NCBI RefSeq assembly: GCF_900769625.1
Contig: NZ_CAAGHK010000061.1
Coordinates: 1-6,618 of the forward strand
Reading direction: 5' to 3'
DNA: 6,618 nt
From: an uncultured Clostridium sp.
GTDB taxonomy: Bacteria > Bacillota > Clostridia > Clostridiales > Clostridiaceae
The translations under genes were made by a program, and so were the position numbers. The notes below the pieces were generated by a model. That model was not told where the DNA came from and made no database searches. It saw only the letters and a program-made list of their open reading frames with translations. Positions 1 to 6,120 of the stretch are shown here, in pieces (the first letter of the stretch is position 1; every line of letters starts with the position of its first letter).

Positions 1-19
1 CACGACGCTCTTCCGATCT
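1..19 (+). other. Residual Illumina TruSeq adapter (artefact)
   Basis: Bases 1-19, CACGACGCTCTTCCGATCT, are identical to the 3' end of the standard Illumina TruSeq read-1 adapter, which terminates exactly at this GATCT. Real genomic sequence starts at base 20. The adapter happens to be open in the frame of the following ABC gene, so a gene caller could extend that protein into it; those residues would be false. Its position shows that the window begins at a contig or read end. Confidence 0.95.
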
Positions 20-1732
20 TATATTACACCGTTTTTAAAAGATACTAACCCAGATTTTACACCGCTTTTAAAAGCAATAATGACTATGGGTGCACTTTAT
101 TATTTTGGTACATTATGTACATGGATCTATAACAGGATAATGGTCAATGTAACTCAGGGAACATTAAAGAACCTGAGAAATGATTTATTTAAGCATATGG
201 AAAAACTGCCAATAAAGTATTATGATACACATGCACATGGTGATGTCATGAGTATTTATACTAATGATACAGATACGTTAAGACAAATGATATCTCAGGG
301 TATTCCGCAGTTTATTGCATCAGGTTTAACAGTGCTGGGTGTTCTTGTATCGATGGTAATCTTAAATATACCATTGACAATATTAACTCTTTTCATGGTG
401 GCAGTAATGCTTTTTGTTACAAAGAAGATTGCCAAGCAGAGTGGAACTTATTTTGTAAAACAACAGAAATCACTTGGCAAGGTAAATGGATATATAGAAG
501 AAATGATGGAAGGACAGAAGGTAGTAAAGGTCTTTTGTCATGAACAGGACAGCATTGAACAGTTTAATAAGATAAATGATGAACTGTGTGAATGTGCAAA
601 CAATGCCAATAAATATGCTAATATTCTTATGCCGGTAATGGCCAACATCGGTAATATAAGTTATGTAATAACTGCCATCTGTGGAGCACTTCTTGCAATT
701 TACAATGTAGGAAACTTTACGCTTGGTGGACTAGCTTCATTCCTTCAATTCAACAAGACATTCAATCAGCCGATTGCACAGCTTTCTCAGCAGCTCAATG
801 GTATTGTAATGGCACTTGCCGGAGCAGAAAGAATCTTTGAGCTGATTGATGAAAAACCGGAAATTGATGATGGATACGTTGAACTTGTCAATGCAGAAAT
901 AGACGGTGAAGGAAATATTAGAGAAGTCAGCGAAAGAACAGGTTTATGGGCATGGAAGCATTACCATAAAAATGATGGTACAACAACATATCAGAAATTG
1001 GAAGGTCATGTTGTATTTGACCATGTTGATTTTGGGTACAATGATGAAAAGATAATACTTCATGATATAGAACTGTTTGCAGAGCCAGGCCAGAAAATAG
1101 CCTTTGTAGGGGCAACAGGTGCAGGGAAGACCACTATCACCAATTTAATAAACAGGTTTTATGATATTCAGGATGGTAAGATAAGATATGATGGAATCAA
1201 TGTCAATAAGATAAAAAAGAATGATTTAAGAAGATCACTTGGAATAGTGCTACAGGATACGCATCTTTTCACAGGAACTGTCAAGGAAAATATCCGTTAT
1301 GGAAAGCTTGATGCAACTGATGAAGAAGTTATCGCAGCAGCCAAGCTTGCAAATGCACATTATTTCATAAAGCATCTTCCTGATGGTTATGATACAGTTC
1401 TTACTGGAGACGGAAGCAATCTTTCGCAAGGACAGAGACAGCTTTTATCAATTGCCAGAGCAGCAGTTGCTGATCCACCGGTGCTGATTCTTGATGAAGC
1501 AACTTCCAGCATCGATACACGTACAGAAAAGATAGTGCAGGAAGGTATGGATAATCTGATGCATGGAAGAACAGTTTTTGTTATTGCACATAGATTGTCT
1601 ACAATTAAGAATTCAGATGTTATTATGGTTCTTGATAAGGGAAGAATAATTGAGCGTGGAAACCATGATAGTCTTATTCAAAAGAAGGGGATTTATTATC
1701 AATTGTACACAGGTGCGTTGGAACAAGACTAG
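20..1732 (+). CDS. ABC exporter half-transporter, TMD-NBD fusion (5' partial)
   Basis: ATP-driven exporter subunit of the MsbA/BmrA/YknU-V type, acting in the cytoplasmic membrane as a homo- or heterodimer; substrate unknown. Numbering from the ATG at 80, membrane segments lie near residues 3-20, 73-95, 97-114, 184-210 and 215-240. The ATPase domain follows: Walker A GATGAGKT (344-351), Q-loop Gln392, signature LSQGQ (448-452), Walker B VLILDE (468-473) with catalytic Glu473, D-loop SSID, and H-loop His504. All key residues are present, so this is a competent ATP site. Residues 264-308, between the domains, form a linker longer than in MsbA, containing a WAWKHYH stretch. The frame is open upstream from 80 to 20 with sensible residues (YITPFLKDTNPDF), so ATG 80 is internal. 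Roughly 40-60 residues including the first membrane helix are missing, because the contig ends in adapter. A partner half-transporter gene probably lay just upstream (inference). Confidence 0.95.
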   Translation, partial: YITPFLKDTNPDFTPLLKAIMTMGALYYFGTLCTWIYNRIMVNVTQGTLKNLRNDLFKHMEKLPIKYYDTHAHGDVMSIYTNDTDTLRQMISQGIPQFIASGLTVLGVLVSMVILNIPLTILTLFMVAVMLFVTKKIAKQSGTYFVKQQKSLGKVNGYIEEMMEGQKVVKVFCHEQDSIEQFNKINDELCECANNANKYANILMPVMANIGNISYVITAICGALLAIYNVGNFTLGGLASFLQFNKTFNQPIAQLSQQLNGIVMALAGAERIFELIDEKPEIDDGYVELVNAEIDGEGNIREVSERTGLWAWKHYHKNDGTTTYQKLEGHVVFDHVDFGYNDEKIILHDIELFAEPGQKIAFVGATGAGKTTITNLINRFYDIQDGKIRYDGINVNKIKKNDLRRSLGIVLQDTHLFTGTVKENIRYGKLDATDEEVIAAAKLANAHYFIKHLPDGYDTVLTGDGSNLSQGQRQLLSIARAAVADPPVLILDEATSSIDTRTEKIVQEGMDNLMHGRTVFVIAHRLSTIKNSDVIMVLDKGRIIERGNHDSLIQKKGIYYQLYTGALEQD

Positions 1733-1903
1733 TCAATTGACAGTTGAGAATTGACAATGGACAATTTAAGGATAACTTGAGGTATAAAAAAGAAACTCCA
1801 GAATTAATTGGGGTTTCTTTATATATATGTTCTAATAAATAGTTTACATAGTAATTAAAAAATCCTCGCAGGATTTTCACCAAAATTGTTAATTGTTAAT
1901 TGA
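1733..1903. repeat. MITE-like repeat, copy 1
   Basis: Non-coding repeat beginning at the stop codon of the ABC gene. The left end is TCAATTGACAGTTGAGAATT followed by GACAATGGACAATT; the right end (1883-1903) is AAATTGTTAATTGTTAATTGA, roughly its inverse complement, so the unit has imperfect terminal inverted repeats. It encloses the terminator hairpin at 1789-1820, the block at 1822-1861 shared with copy 2, and a small hairpin AAAATCCT-CGC-AGGATTTT (1859-1877). It encodes no transposase. The AATTGACAATT-type ends resemble short mobile repeats common in AT-rich Firmicutes genomes (recollection, not a search). Confidence 0.6.
1789..1820 (+). terminator. Rho-independent terminator of the ABC gene
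   Basis: AAAGAAACTCCA (1789-1800) pairs with TGGGGTTTCTTT (1809-1820) around an 8-base loop, giving a 12-bp stem with one G-T pair. It is preceded by an A-run and followed by TTTCTTT and AT-rich DNA, so it could work in either direction. It lies about 57 bp after the ABC stop and inside the repeat unit, so the repeat itself appears to supply the terminator. Confidence 0.7.
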
Positions 1904-2125
1904 AATATATATTGCATTTTTAATGGTTTTATTCTTAATTGAAAGGATTTAAAATTGCTGATGAAAACTTATTGGTCTTCGGAGAAGATTATCAGTATAA
2001 TAAAGAAAATAATATGCGAAAATACTACTATATAAATTAATAAAACACAAAATTCAGCAAATATGCATAATAACTATAGATATAGGACAAGAGAAGTACT
2101 TTATTATAAAAAAATAACTATATAT
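1904..2125. other. AT-rich segment between two repeat copies, no convincing gene
   Basis: No ORF with a good ribosome binding site was found on either strand. The only coding-like stretch is a 33-codon frame from TTG 1939 to TAA at 2035-2040, reading ...ADENLLVFGEDYQYNKEN.... Its composition is protein-like, but it has no ribosome binding site and I do not recognise it; it could be a gene remnant or chance. A small hairpin TCTTC-GGA-GAAGA lies near 1976-1988. Confidence 0.4.
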
Positions 2126-2280
2126 TTTAATTAACAGCTGATAACTGAGGTGAAAATACTTATAGGTTTTTAATTAATAGAGCTTATATATATTCTAATA
2201 AATAGTTTACATAGTAATTAAAAATAATCTATGGATTTTTATCAAAATTGTCAATTGTCCAATGTCAATTATTAATTGAA
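2126..2280. repeat. MITE-like repeat, copy 2 (diverged, same orientation)
   Basis: Second copy of the unit at 1733-1903. Bases 2185-2224 match 1822-1861 with one mismatch in 40, including the shared core TTCTAATAAATAGTTTACAT. Upstream, GATAACTGAGGTG (2140-2152) parallels GATAACTTGAGGT in copy 1. Downstream, CAAAATTGTCAATTGTCC...TTAATTGAA parallels the right end of copy 1 with about 14 extra bases. The hairpins of copy 1 are degraded here. The right end is also close to an inverse complement of the left end of copy 1 (AATTGACATTGGACAATT against AATTGACAATGGACAATT). Confidence 0.6.
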
Positions 2281-2318
2281 ACATATATACTTTTCCTTAA
2301 CAAAATGTTACAATTAAT

Positions 2319-2350
2319 AAAAGGAAATCCTTTTAAAAAATCACTATAAT
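2319..2350 (+). promoter_or_regulatory. Putative promoter with palindrome for the secreted-protein gene
   Basis: TATAAT at 2345-2350 sits 36 bp before the start codon at 2387 and is a good -10. No clear TTGACA is seen at the proper distance. Instead the -35 area holds a 16-base palindrome, AAAAGGA-AA-TCCTTTT (2319-2334). A poor -35 with a symmetric site over it would fit a regulated promoter, but in DNA this AT-rich it could be chance. Confidence 0.35.
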
Positions 2351-2386
2351 TACAGTTCAATAATGATAAAAAGAGGGTGGAATATT

Positions 2387-2881
2387 ATGAGAAAGAAAGT
2401 TTTAGTCTTTACTATTGTTTCAGGCGTATTTTTATTATCATATCCTTTAATCCCTGGCAATTCATTATTATCTGCAAATGCAGAATGTATTAAAGATACT
2501 ACAGTCATTAGTTCAGACAGCAATGCTCAAACATATGAACAATATGAAGAAAGTAGTAAAGTACAAACTGCTGTTAACCTTTTTAAAAATTATCTTGAAG
2601 ATAATAGTACAGACTGGTATAAGGTACAGTATGAAAATTTAAACCGCGTTCCAGTTAAATCTATGGCAGATTATAAAATTAATAGCGCCAAGCTGGTAGA
2701 TTGTCAGGAAAACAGTTTTACTGTAAATATTATTTATGATGTAAAATGCACAGAAGAAAGTGATATGTGGCTTGCTGGAAATGGTAAAAAAGATGAAGAT
2801 AACTGGATCCGAAATAAGAGTAATTACATTACTATAGAAAATATACATGAAGAACACAAGATTAAAAATATATATACTTAA
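2387..2881 (+). CDS. Small secreted protein of unknown function
   Basis: Encodes 164 residues. The ATG at 2387 is preferred over the in-frame ATG at 2363 because GAGGGTGG (2373-2380) lies at ideal spacing before it, and because it gives a clean signal peptide: MRKK, a hydrophobic core (VLVFTIVSGVFLLSYPLI), then a likely signal peptidase I site after SANA near residue 32. The mature part, about 130 residues, starts with a Ser/Thr/Gln-rich stretch, followed by a helix (VQTAVNLFKNYLED) and an alternating beta-like region with WLAGNGKKDEDNWI and a final ITIENIHEEHKIKNIYT. That pattern of one helix followed by strands suggests a small NTF2-like fold, such as those in secreted Firmicutes proteins, but this is inference and I do not recognise a named family. 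There is no lipobox; two Cys occur in the mature part. It is monocistronic, with its own promoter candidate and terminator. Confidence 0.8.
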   Translation: MRKKVLVFTIVSGVFLLSYPLIPGNSLLSANAECIKDTTVISSDSNAQTYEQYEESSKVQTAVNLFKNYLEDNSTDWYKVQYENLNRVPVKSMADYKINSAKLVDCQENSFTVNIIYDVKCTEESDMWLAGNGKKDEDNWIRNKSNYITIENIHEEHKIKNIYT

Positions 2882-2884
2882 ATC

Positions 2885-2917
2885 AAAAACTGCATCTGGT
2901 TTTCAGGTGCAGTTTTT
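2885..2917 (+). terminator. Strong Rho-independent terminator
   Basis: AAAAACTGCATCTG (2885-2898) pairs with CAGGTGCAGTTTTT (2904-2917) around the loop GTTTT: a 14-bp stem with one G-T pair, ending in a T-run. It starts four bases after the stop codon of the secreted-protein gene. The A-run on the left means it may also stop transcription arriving from the right. Confidence 0.9.
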
Positions 2918-2958
2918 AATTATTTTGAAATTTATTGAATTGAAGCTGACTAAATCAG

Positions 2959-3020
2959 AAATAACTAAAATTGAGCAATCATCTTGTTAATACAAAATAT
3001 CTGCTCAATTTTAGTTATTT
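2959..3020. terminator. Perfect 19-bp inverted repeat between convergent genes
   Basis: AAATAACTAAAATTGAGCA (2959-2977) and TGCTCAATTTTAGTTATTT (3002-3020) are exact inverse complements with a 24-base loop. It lies 53 bp beyond the stop of the minus-strand DUF1275 gene and is flanked by T-runs on the right (TTATTTTTAT). It is most simply a terminator for the minus-strand gene, possibly bidirectional. The GC-poor stem and long loop are atypical, so another role is possible. Confidence 0.55.
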
Positions 3021-3072
3021 TTATACTATATAGATATCTTTTATAAAAATCCTTCGTATATTAACTTTCTTT

Positions 3073-3762
3073 TTATGTTGCTGATCTTCTTCCTGTAATA
3101 ACTGATACAAATTTTGTTTTCTTATAAGTTATTAATAATGATACGGCTGTAGGGATCAGAACAAATAATGAAGCATGTACATTAAATAAGCGGCATGCAA
3201 AAAATGAAAATGCAACACCTAAATGATACCATAATAATGAGTTGCCGAAGAATTTAGCTTTTTCTCTATGTGACTCTTCTTTGGTGCATATGTACTCACC
3301 AAGGGCAAGAGCAGCTTGACGAAAGTTATTTGTTGAAAATATTGTCGAACTGTTATATCCTTTTGCACCATGAAATATGCTCCATTGTGTTGAAAGAATA
3401 AAGAAAAGCGGAAGAAGATTGGCAACAGGATCAGATACCTGCGGCATAACTGCAAGTAGAATGCATCCGGCACTTATTACGCAGATTCCATACCTCTGCA
3501 CATTAATTTTTGTCCTGTGAGTGATATAAACATATATTTCAATGCCCGCAAAGTATAGTAGAAGTCCAAATACACGTATTATGAACTGCCATAAGTCTTG
3601 TCCCAAAAAGCTGAGGATTATATATATCATATTTGATGTCTGAGCTGAAGCAAGGTTACCGCTCATATTTAAAATTGCATAACCGCCTAAAAAACCTCCA
3701 ATCATACACATAAGACTGTGCAGATAAAATTCAGATTTATTTTCGGTTTCTATATTTTCCAT
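3073..3762 (-). CDS. DUF1275/YoaK-family integral membrane protein
   Basis: Encodes 229 residues with six likely membrane segments, near residues 13-33, 56-81, 91-107, 113-130, 173-191 and 196-213. The first segment carries the DUF1275 hallmark: GGFLGGYAILNMSGNLASAQ followed by TSNM, corresponding to the family pattern G-G-x-D-A-Y...A-x-x-T-G-N. A related motif, GYNSSTIFSTNNFRQAA (135-151), begins the second half and agrees with the internal duplication known for the family. The usual acidic residue after GGFL is replaced by Gly, and TGN by TSN. No transport substrate is established for the family. I chose the start at 3762 because TTGGAGA precedes it at good spacing; upstream in-frame ATGs, to 3837, have no such site and would add a poorly conserved extension. 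It is divergent from the LysR gene, which probably regulates it (inference). Confidence 0.85.
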   Translation of the reverse strand: MENIETENKSEFYLHSLMCMIGGFLGGYAILNMSGNLASAQTSNMIYIILSFLGQDLWQFIIRVFGLLLYFAGIEIYVYITHRTKINVQRYGICVISAGCILLAVMPQVSDPVANLLPLFFILSTQWSIFHGAKGYNSSTIFSTNNFRQAALALGEYICTKEESHREKAKFFGNSLLWYHLGVAFSFFACRLFNVHASLFVLIPTAVSLLITYKKTKFVSVITGRRSAT

Positions 3763-3844
3763 AATCAATCTCCAATCTATATTCATTAGCATTATTACAT
3801 AAATTATATCACTTTTTCTAATATAAAAATAATGCATATTTTAT

Positions 3845-3874
3845 ATTATAACCATAGACTATTTTTATATTTAA
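3845..3874 (-). promoter_or_regulatory. Putative promoter of the DUF1275 gene
   Basis: Reading the minus strand, TATAAT (3850 to 3845) is a consensus -10 about 83 bp before the start codon. A weak -35 TTAAAT (3874 to 3869) lies 18 bp upstream. The 9-base palindrome ATAGACTAT (3854-3862) falls in the spacer, where a bound regulator would control RNA polymerase. Confidence 0.4.
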
Positions 3875-3910
3875 TTTATAATTGTATGTAAGAATAAAAA
3901 ATAATTCTAG

Positions 3911-3985
3911 ATAAGTGTATGTTGTAAGAATGTGTCTTTAAATTAAATTTCCAGACTATTTACAAACTATAAGTGTTATCATAAG
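3911..3985. repeat. Direct repeat ATAAGTGT(T)AT, candidate LysR operator region
   Basis: Two similar words lie 58 bp apart between the divergent genes: ATAAGTGTATGTTGTAAG (3911-3928) and ATAAGTGTTATCATAAG (3969-3985). The second contains ATAA-N3-TTAT symmetry. A further word, AGACTAT, occurs three times in the same region (3856-3862, 3953-3959, 3992-3998), the last immediately before the lysR -35 box. Repeated sites of this kind are expected of a LysR-type regulatory region, but no strict T-N11-A box stands out. Confidence 0.35.
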
Positions 3986-4000
3986 CCTTTAAGACTATGA

Positions 4001-4030
4001 TTGAAGTAAATTATTTGCAGCAGATATAAT
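4001..4030 (+). promoter_or_regulatory. Promoter of the LysR-type regulator gene
   Basis: TTGAAG (4001-4006) and TATAAT (4025-4030), with an 18-bp spacer. Transcription would begin near 4037, giving a leader of about 17 bases that holds little more than the ribosome binding site AGGAG (4041-4045), eight bases before the ATG. The AGACTAT word at 3992-3998 abuts the -35 box, as expected for autoregulation. Confidence 0.55.
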
Positions 4031-4053
4031 AATAAAGATGAGGAGAAAAAGAG

Positions 4054-4947
4054 ATGTTAGCAAGTTTTGATTCATACAGGGTATTCTATATCACTGCCAA
4101 AAATGAAAGCATTACTGCGGCAGCTAAAGAATTGTATGTAACTCAGCCGACAGTAACACACTGCATTCAGAAGCTTGAGAAAGAGCTGGGATGTACACTG
4201 TTTATAAGAGGGAAAAAGGGAGTAAAGCTGACAAGTGAAGGGAATACTTTATATAAGCATGTATCGGTAGCATATAATGAAATAATGACCGCAGAAAATG
4301 AAATAAATATGCTGAAAAAGTTTAAGAAAGGTGAAATAGTATTAGGAGCAAGTGAGACAACTCTCCACCATGTATTGTTTCCATATTTAAAGAGATATAA
4401 GCAGAAGTATCCCAATGTGCGTATGAAAATACATAATTCAAGCACTCCCGATATGCTTGAAGCAGTACGCAGCAACAAGCTGGACTGTGCAATACTTGTC
4501 TTTCCTATTGATTATCAAGAAGAAGGTCTGGCAATTAATACGATGACTTTATTTCAGGATATTGCTATAGGTGGTACTGATTATGAGGAGCTTGGAAATT
4601 CGCCAGTATCATTAAAGGATTTAAACGAATATCCTATAATAACAATAAGTAAAGGAACAAGTACCAATTCAATCTTAAAAGAAATCTTCAAGCAGAATAA
4701 TCTGGAATTGAAACCAGATATCGAACTTGCCACAACAGACCTTGTTGTTCCGACAGTGGCAAATAATCTTGGTATCGGATTCGTTCCTGAATTTTTTGCA
4801 GAAGAATCCTTGAAAAAGAAAGAAATTATCAAAATCGATCTTATAGAAAATATTCCAAAAAGAAAAATATGTCTTGTATATAAAGTAGGAAAACCAAAAT
4901 CCATAGCAGTAGATGCTTTCATACAATCAATTATGACGCCGTTATAA
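4054..4947 (+). CDS. LysR-type transcriptional regulator
   Basis: Encodes 297 residues, the normal LysR length. The N-terminal winged helix-turn-helix (about residues 3-62) reads SITAAAKELYVTQPTVTHCI then QKLEKELGCTLFIRGKKGVKLTSEG, matching the LysR pattern of an A-A-x-x-L first helix, a TQP-T-V recognition helix and the L-F-x-R...LT-x-x-G wing. A linker helix (about 63-90) follows, then a periplasmic-binding-protein-like effector domain (about 93-295) with GEIVLGASETTLHHVLFPYL at its start and GIGFVPEFFAEE near the end of the second subdomain. The effector is not predictable. The start is well supported by AGGAG at eight bases. It is divergent from the DUF1275 membrane protein and has no same-strand partner, so that gene and lysR itself are the likely targets. 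The downstream flank to about 5060 is AT-rich and shows no strong terminator. Confidence 0.95.
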   Translation: MLASFDSYRVFYITAKNESITAAAKELYVTQPTVTHCIQKLEKELGCTLFIRGKKGVKLTSEGNTLYKHVSVAYNEIMTAENEINMLKKFKKGEIVLGASETTLHHVLFPYLKRYKQKYPNVRMKIHNSSTPDMLEAVRSNKLDCAILVFPIDYQEEGLAINTMTLFQDIAIGGTDYEELGNSPVSLKDLNEYPIITISKGTSTNSILKEIFKQNNLELKPDIELATTDLVVPTVANNLGIGFVPEFFAEESLKKKEIIKIDLIENIPKRKICLVYKVGKPKSIAVDAFIQSIMTPL

Positions 4948-5062
4948 TGTTAAAAAGTTATATATATTTTAATACAGAAAACTTAATTATTTACATTAAT
5001 TATATCTATAGTACTTAGTTTTTCCTTACATGAAAAATTTATAACTATCAATCTATGCATCA

Positions 5063-5090
5063 TTGAAATATCAATTTCTTGTGCTATAAT
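5063..5090 (+). promoter_or_regulatory. Strong promoter upstream of HD remnant and ZIP gene
   Basis: TTGAAA (5063-5068), a 16-bp spacer, then an extended -10, TGCTATAAT (5082-5090). This is the best promoter match in the window. Transcription would start near 5097, leaving a leader of about 214 bases before the ZIP start codon that includes two mini-ORFs. No other good promoter is seen nearer the ZIP gene. Confidence 0.65.
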
Positions 5091-5142
5091 ATACCATAAA
5101 TATTATAAAAATACATATAATAGACAAGAAAGAAGTGATAAA

Positions 5143-5214
5143 ATGTCAGCTATCATTACAAGGGAAGATGCCTGGAATTTACTTAAAGAATATAATATAG
5201 TAGTTAAAGATTAA
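5143..5214 (+). pseudogene. N-terminal remnant of an HD-domain hydrolase (23 codons)
   Basis: The frame ATG 5143 to TAA 5214 encodes MSAIITREDAWNLLKEYN followed by IVVKD. The part ITREDAWNLLKEYN closely resembles the first residues of small bacterial HD/HDIG-domain phosphohydrolases, which begin with a T-R-E-x-A-x-x-L-L-x-x-Y-N stretch before the first metal-binding histidine. That histidine and all later parts of the domain are missing: similarity stops after about residue 18 and no other frame continues it. It stands 53 bp behind the strong promoter, with a purine-rich AGAAAGAAGTGA before the ATG. Most likely it is the 5' end of a gene that lost the rest by deletion. It may still be translated as an upstream ORF in the ZIP mRNA. 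The match is from memory. Confidence 0.5.
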
Positions 5215-5215
5215 A

Positions 5216-5281
5216 ATGAATAATTTTATAGAAAATAAAAAAATCCTGTCACTAATAGAAGAAAAAAATCTATATATATAG
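5216..5281 (+). CDS. Possible 21-codon upstream ORF before the ZIP gene
   Basis: ATG 5216 lies one base after the stop of the HD remnant (TAAAATG) and runs for 21 sense codons, MNNFIENKKILSLIEEKNLY plus a final Ile, to TAG at 5279-5281. The close stop-start arrangement could permit coupling, but there is no good ribosome binding site and no recognisable similarity. TCACTA (5249-5254) can pair with TAGTGA (5279-5284), forming a weak stem around its end. It may be chance. Confidence 0.2.
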   Translation: MNNFIENKKILSLIEEKNLYI

Positions 5282-5310
5282 TGAGAACTATTTTACGAGA
5301 GGAACATAGT

Positions 5311-6099
5311 ATGAATGCTTATGTAGCTGTACTATTAGGAACAGGAATAACATTTGGGGCAACAGCAGTAGGCGCTGCAACTGTATTTCTATTTAAAAAA
5401 GGAGTTAACCCAAATTTTCAAAGAGCGTTTCTAGGTTTTGCAGCAGGAGTAATGATTGCAGCATCTATATTTTCATTAATAATACCGGCAACTGAGATGG
5501 CAGCAGAACAAGGTGTAATAAAATGGCTTCCGGCAGCTGGAGGATTTTTATTTGGCGGAGTTTTTCTTCTTGTACTAGATAATATAATTCCTCATCTTCA
5601 TATAGAAGATAAAAAACCAGAAGGAATGAAAGCTTCATTTAAAAGAACCACCATGCTTGTTCTGGCAGTAACACTGCACAATATTCCAGAGGGTATGTCA
5701 GTTGGTTTATGTTTTGCACTGGCTGCTAATGGCAGTTCAACTGTAACAATGATGTCAGCATTTGCTCTTGCAATAGGTATTGCAATTCAAAACTTTCCAG
5801 AAGGAGCAGCAATTTCACTTCCATTAAAGGAAGAAGGTATATCTAAATGTAAATCTTTTGTATATGGAGCGTTATCGGGCATTGTTGAGCCCATAGGTGG
5901 ATTAATTACTGTAGCGATAACAGGGGCCATTGCATATTTTCTGCCTTGGCTCTTATCCTTTGCAGCTGGAGCAATGATATTTGTTGTCGTAGAAGAATTA
6001 ATACCAGAAGCTCATACTGAAAGTCATACTGATGTCGGGACAATGGGGGTAATGGCAGGATTCATGATAATGATGATCCTTGATATTGCACTAGGTTAA
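5311..6099 (+). CDS. ZIP-family divalent metal transporter
   Basis: Encodes 262 residues, about the length of bacterial ZupT-type ZIP proteins, which import Zn2+ and related metals such as Fe2+ or Mn2+ across the cytoplasmic membrane. Eight hydrophobic segments are visible. The metal-site motifs are intact: HNIPEG (123-128) in the fourth segment and QNFPEG (160-165) in the fifth. The second has Gln where many relatives have His; that substitution also occurs in other family members. EELIPEAH (228-235) lies in the seventh, and the following loop, HTESHTD, is His-rich. The loop between segments three and four is short, with PHLHIEDKK. ATG 5311 is chosen over the in-frame GTG 5281 because GAGAGGA (5297-5303) precedes it by seven bases and the protein then begins in the membrane segment, as usual. 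The metal is not predictable from sequence, and I saw no recognisable metal-regulator box upstream. Confidence 0.93.
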   Translation: MNAYVAVLLGTGITFGATAVGAATVFLFKKGVNPNFQRAFLGFAAGVMIAASIFSLIIPATEMAAEQGVIKWLPAAGGFLFGGVFLLVLDNIIPHLHIEDKKPEGMKASFKRTTMLVLAVTLHNIPEGMSVGLCFALAANGSSTVTMMSAFALAIGIAIQNFPEGAAISLPLKEEGISKCKSFVYGALSGIVEPIGGLITVAITGAIAYFLPWLLSFAAGAMIFVVVEELIPEAHTESHTDVGTMGVMAGFMIMMILDIALG

Positions 6100-6120
6100 T
6101 CAGATAATGAGGTCAATTTT

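Noticed and set aside
26..74. Short direct repeat ACACCG(T/C)TTTTAAAAG at the start of the ABC gene
   Set aside because: It encodes TPFLK and TPLLK in frame within the transporter and is best explained as coding sequence.
80..82. ATG 80 as the start of the ABC transporter
   Set aside because: The frame stays open with family-like residues back to base 20, there is no ribosome binding site, and the first membrane helix is missing. The gene is cut by the contig end.
1674..1883. Minus-strand frame of 69 codons across the ABC 3' end and repeat copy 1
   Set aside because: It runs through the terminator hairpin and the repeat, has no ribosome binding site, and encodes nothing recognisable.
1733..2280. 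CRISPR array
   Set aside because: Only two long, diverged repeat units are present, with no short regular repeats or spacers.
2363..2386. ATG 2363 as the start of the secreted protein
   Set aside because: It would place polar residues before the signal peptide. The ribosome binding site GAGGGTGG lies between this ATG and the one at 2387, which it fits.
3763..3837. Extension of the DUF1275 protein to an ATG at 3837
   Set aside because: The added 25 residues lack a ribosome binding site and overlap the probable 5' leader; TTGGAGA supports the start at 3762.
4167..4926. Several minus-strand frames of 83-113 codons opposite the LysR gene
   Set aside because: They are mirror frames of a well-supported gene and show no initiation signals or family motifs.
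5281..5310. GTG 5281 as the ZIP start
   Set aside because: No ribosome binding site precedes it, while GAGAGGA is ideally placed for ATG 5311, and ZIP proteins usually start close to the first membrane segment.
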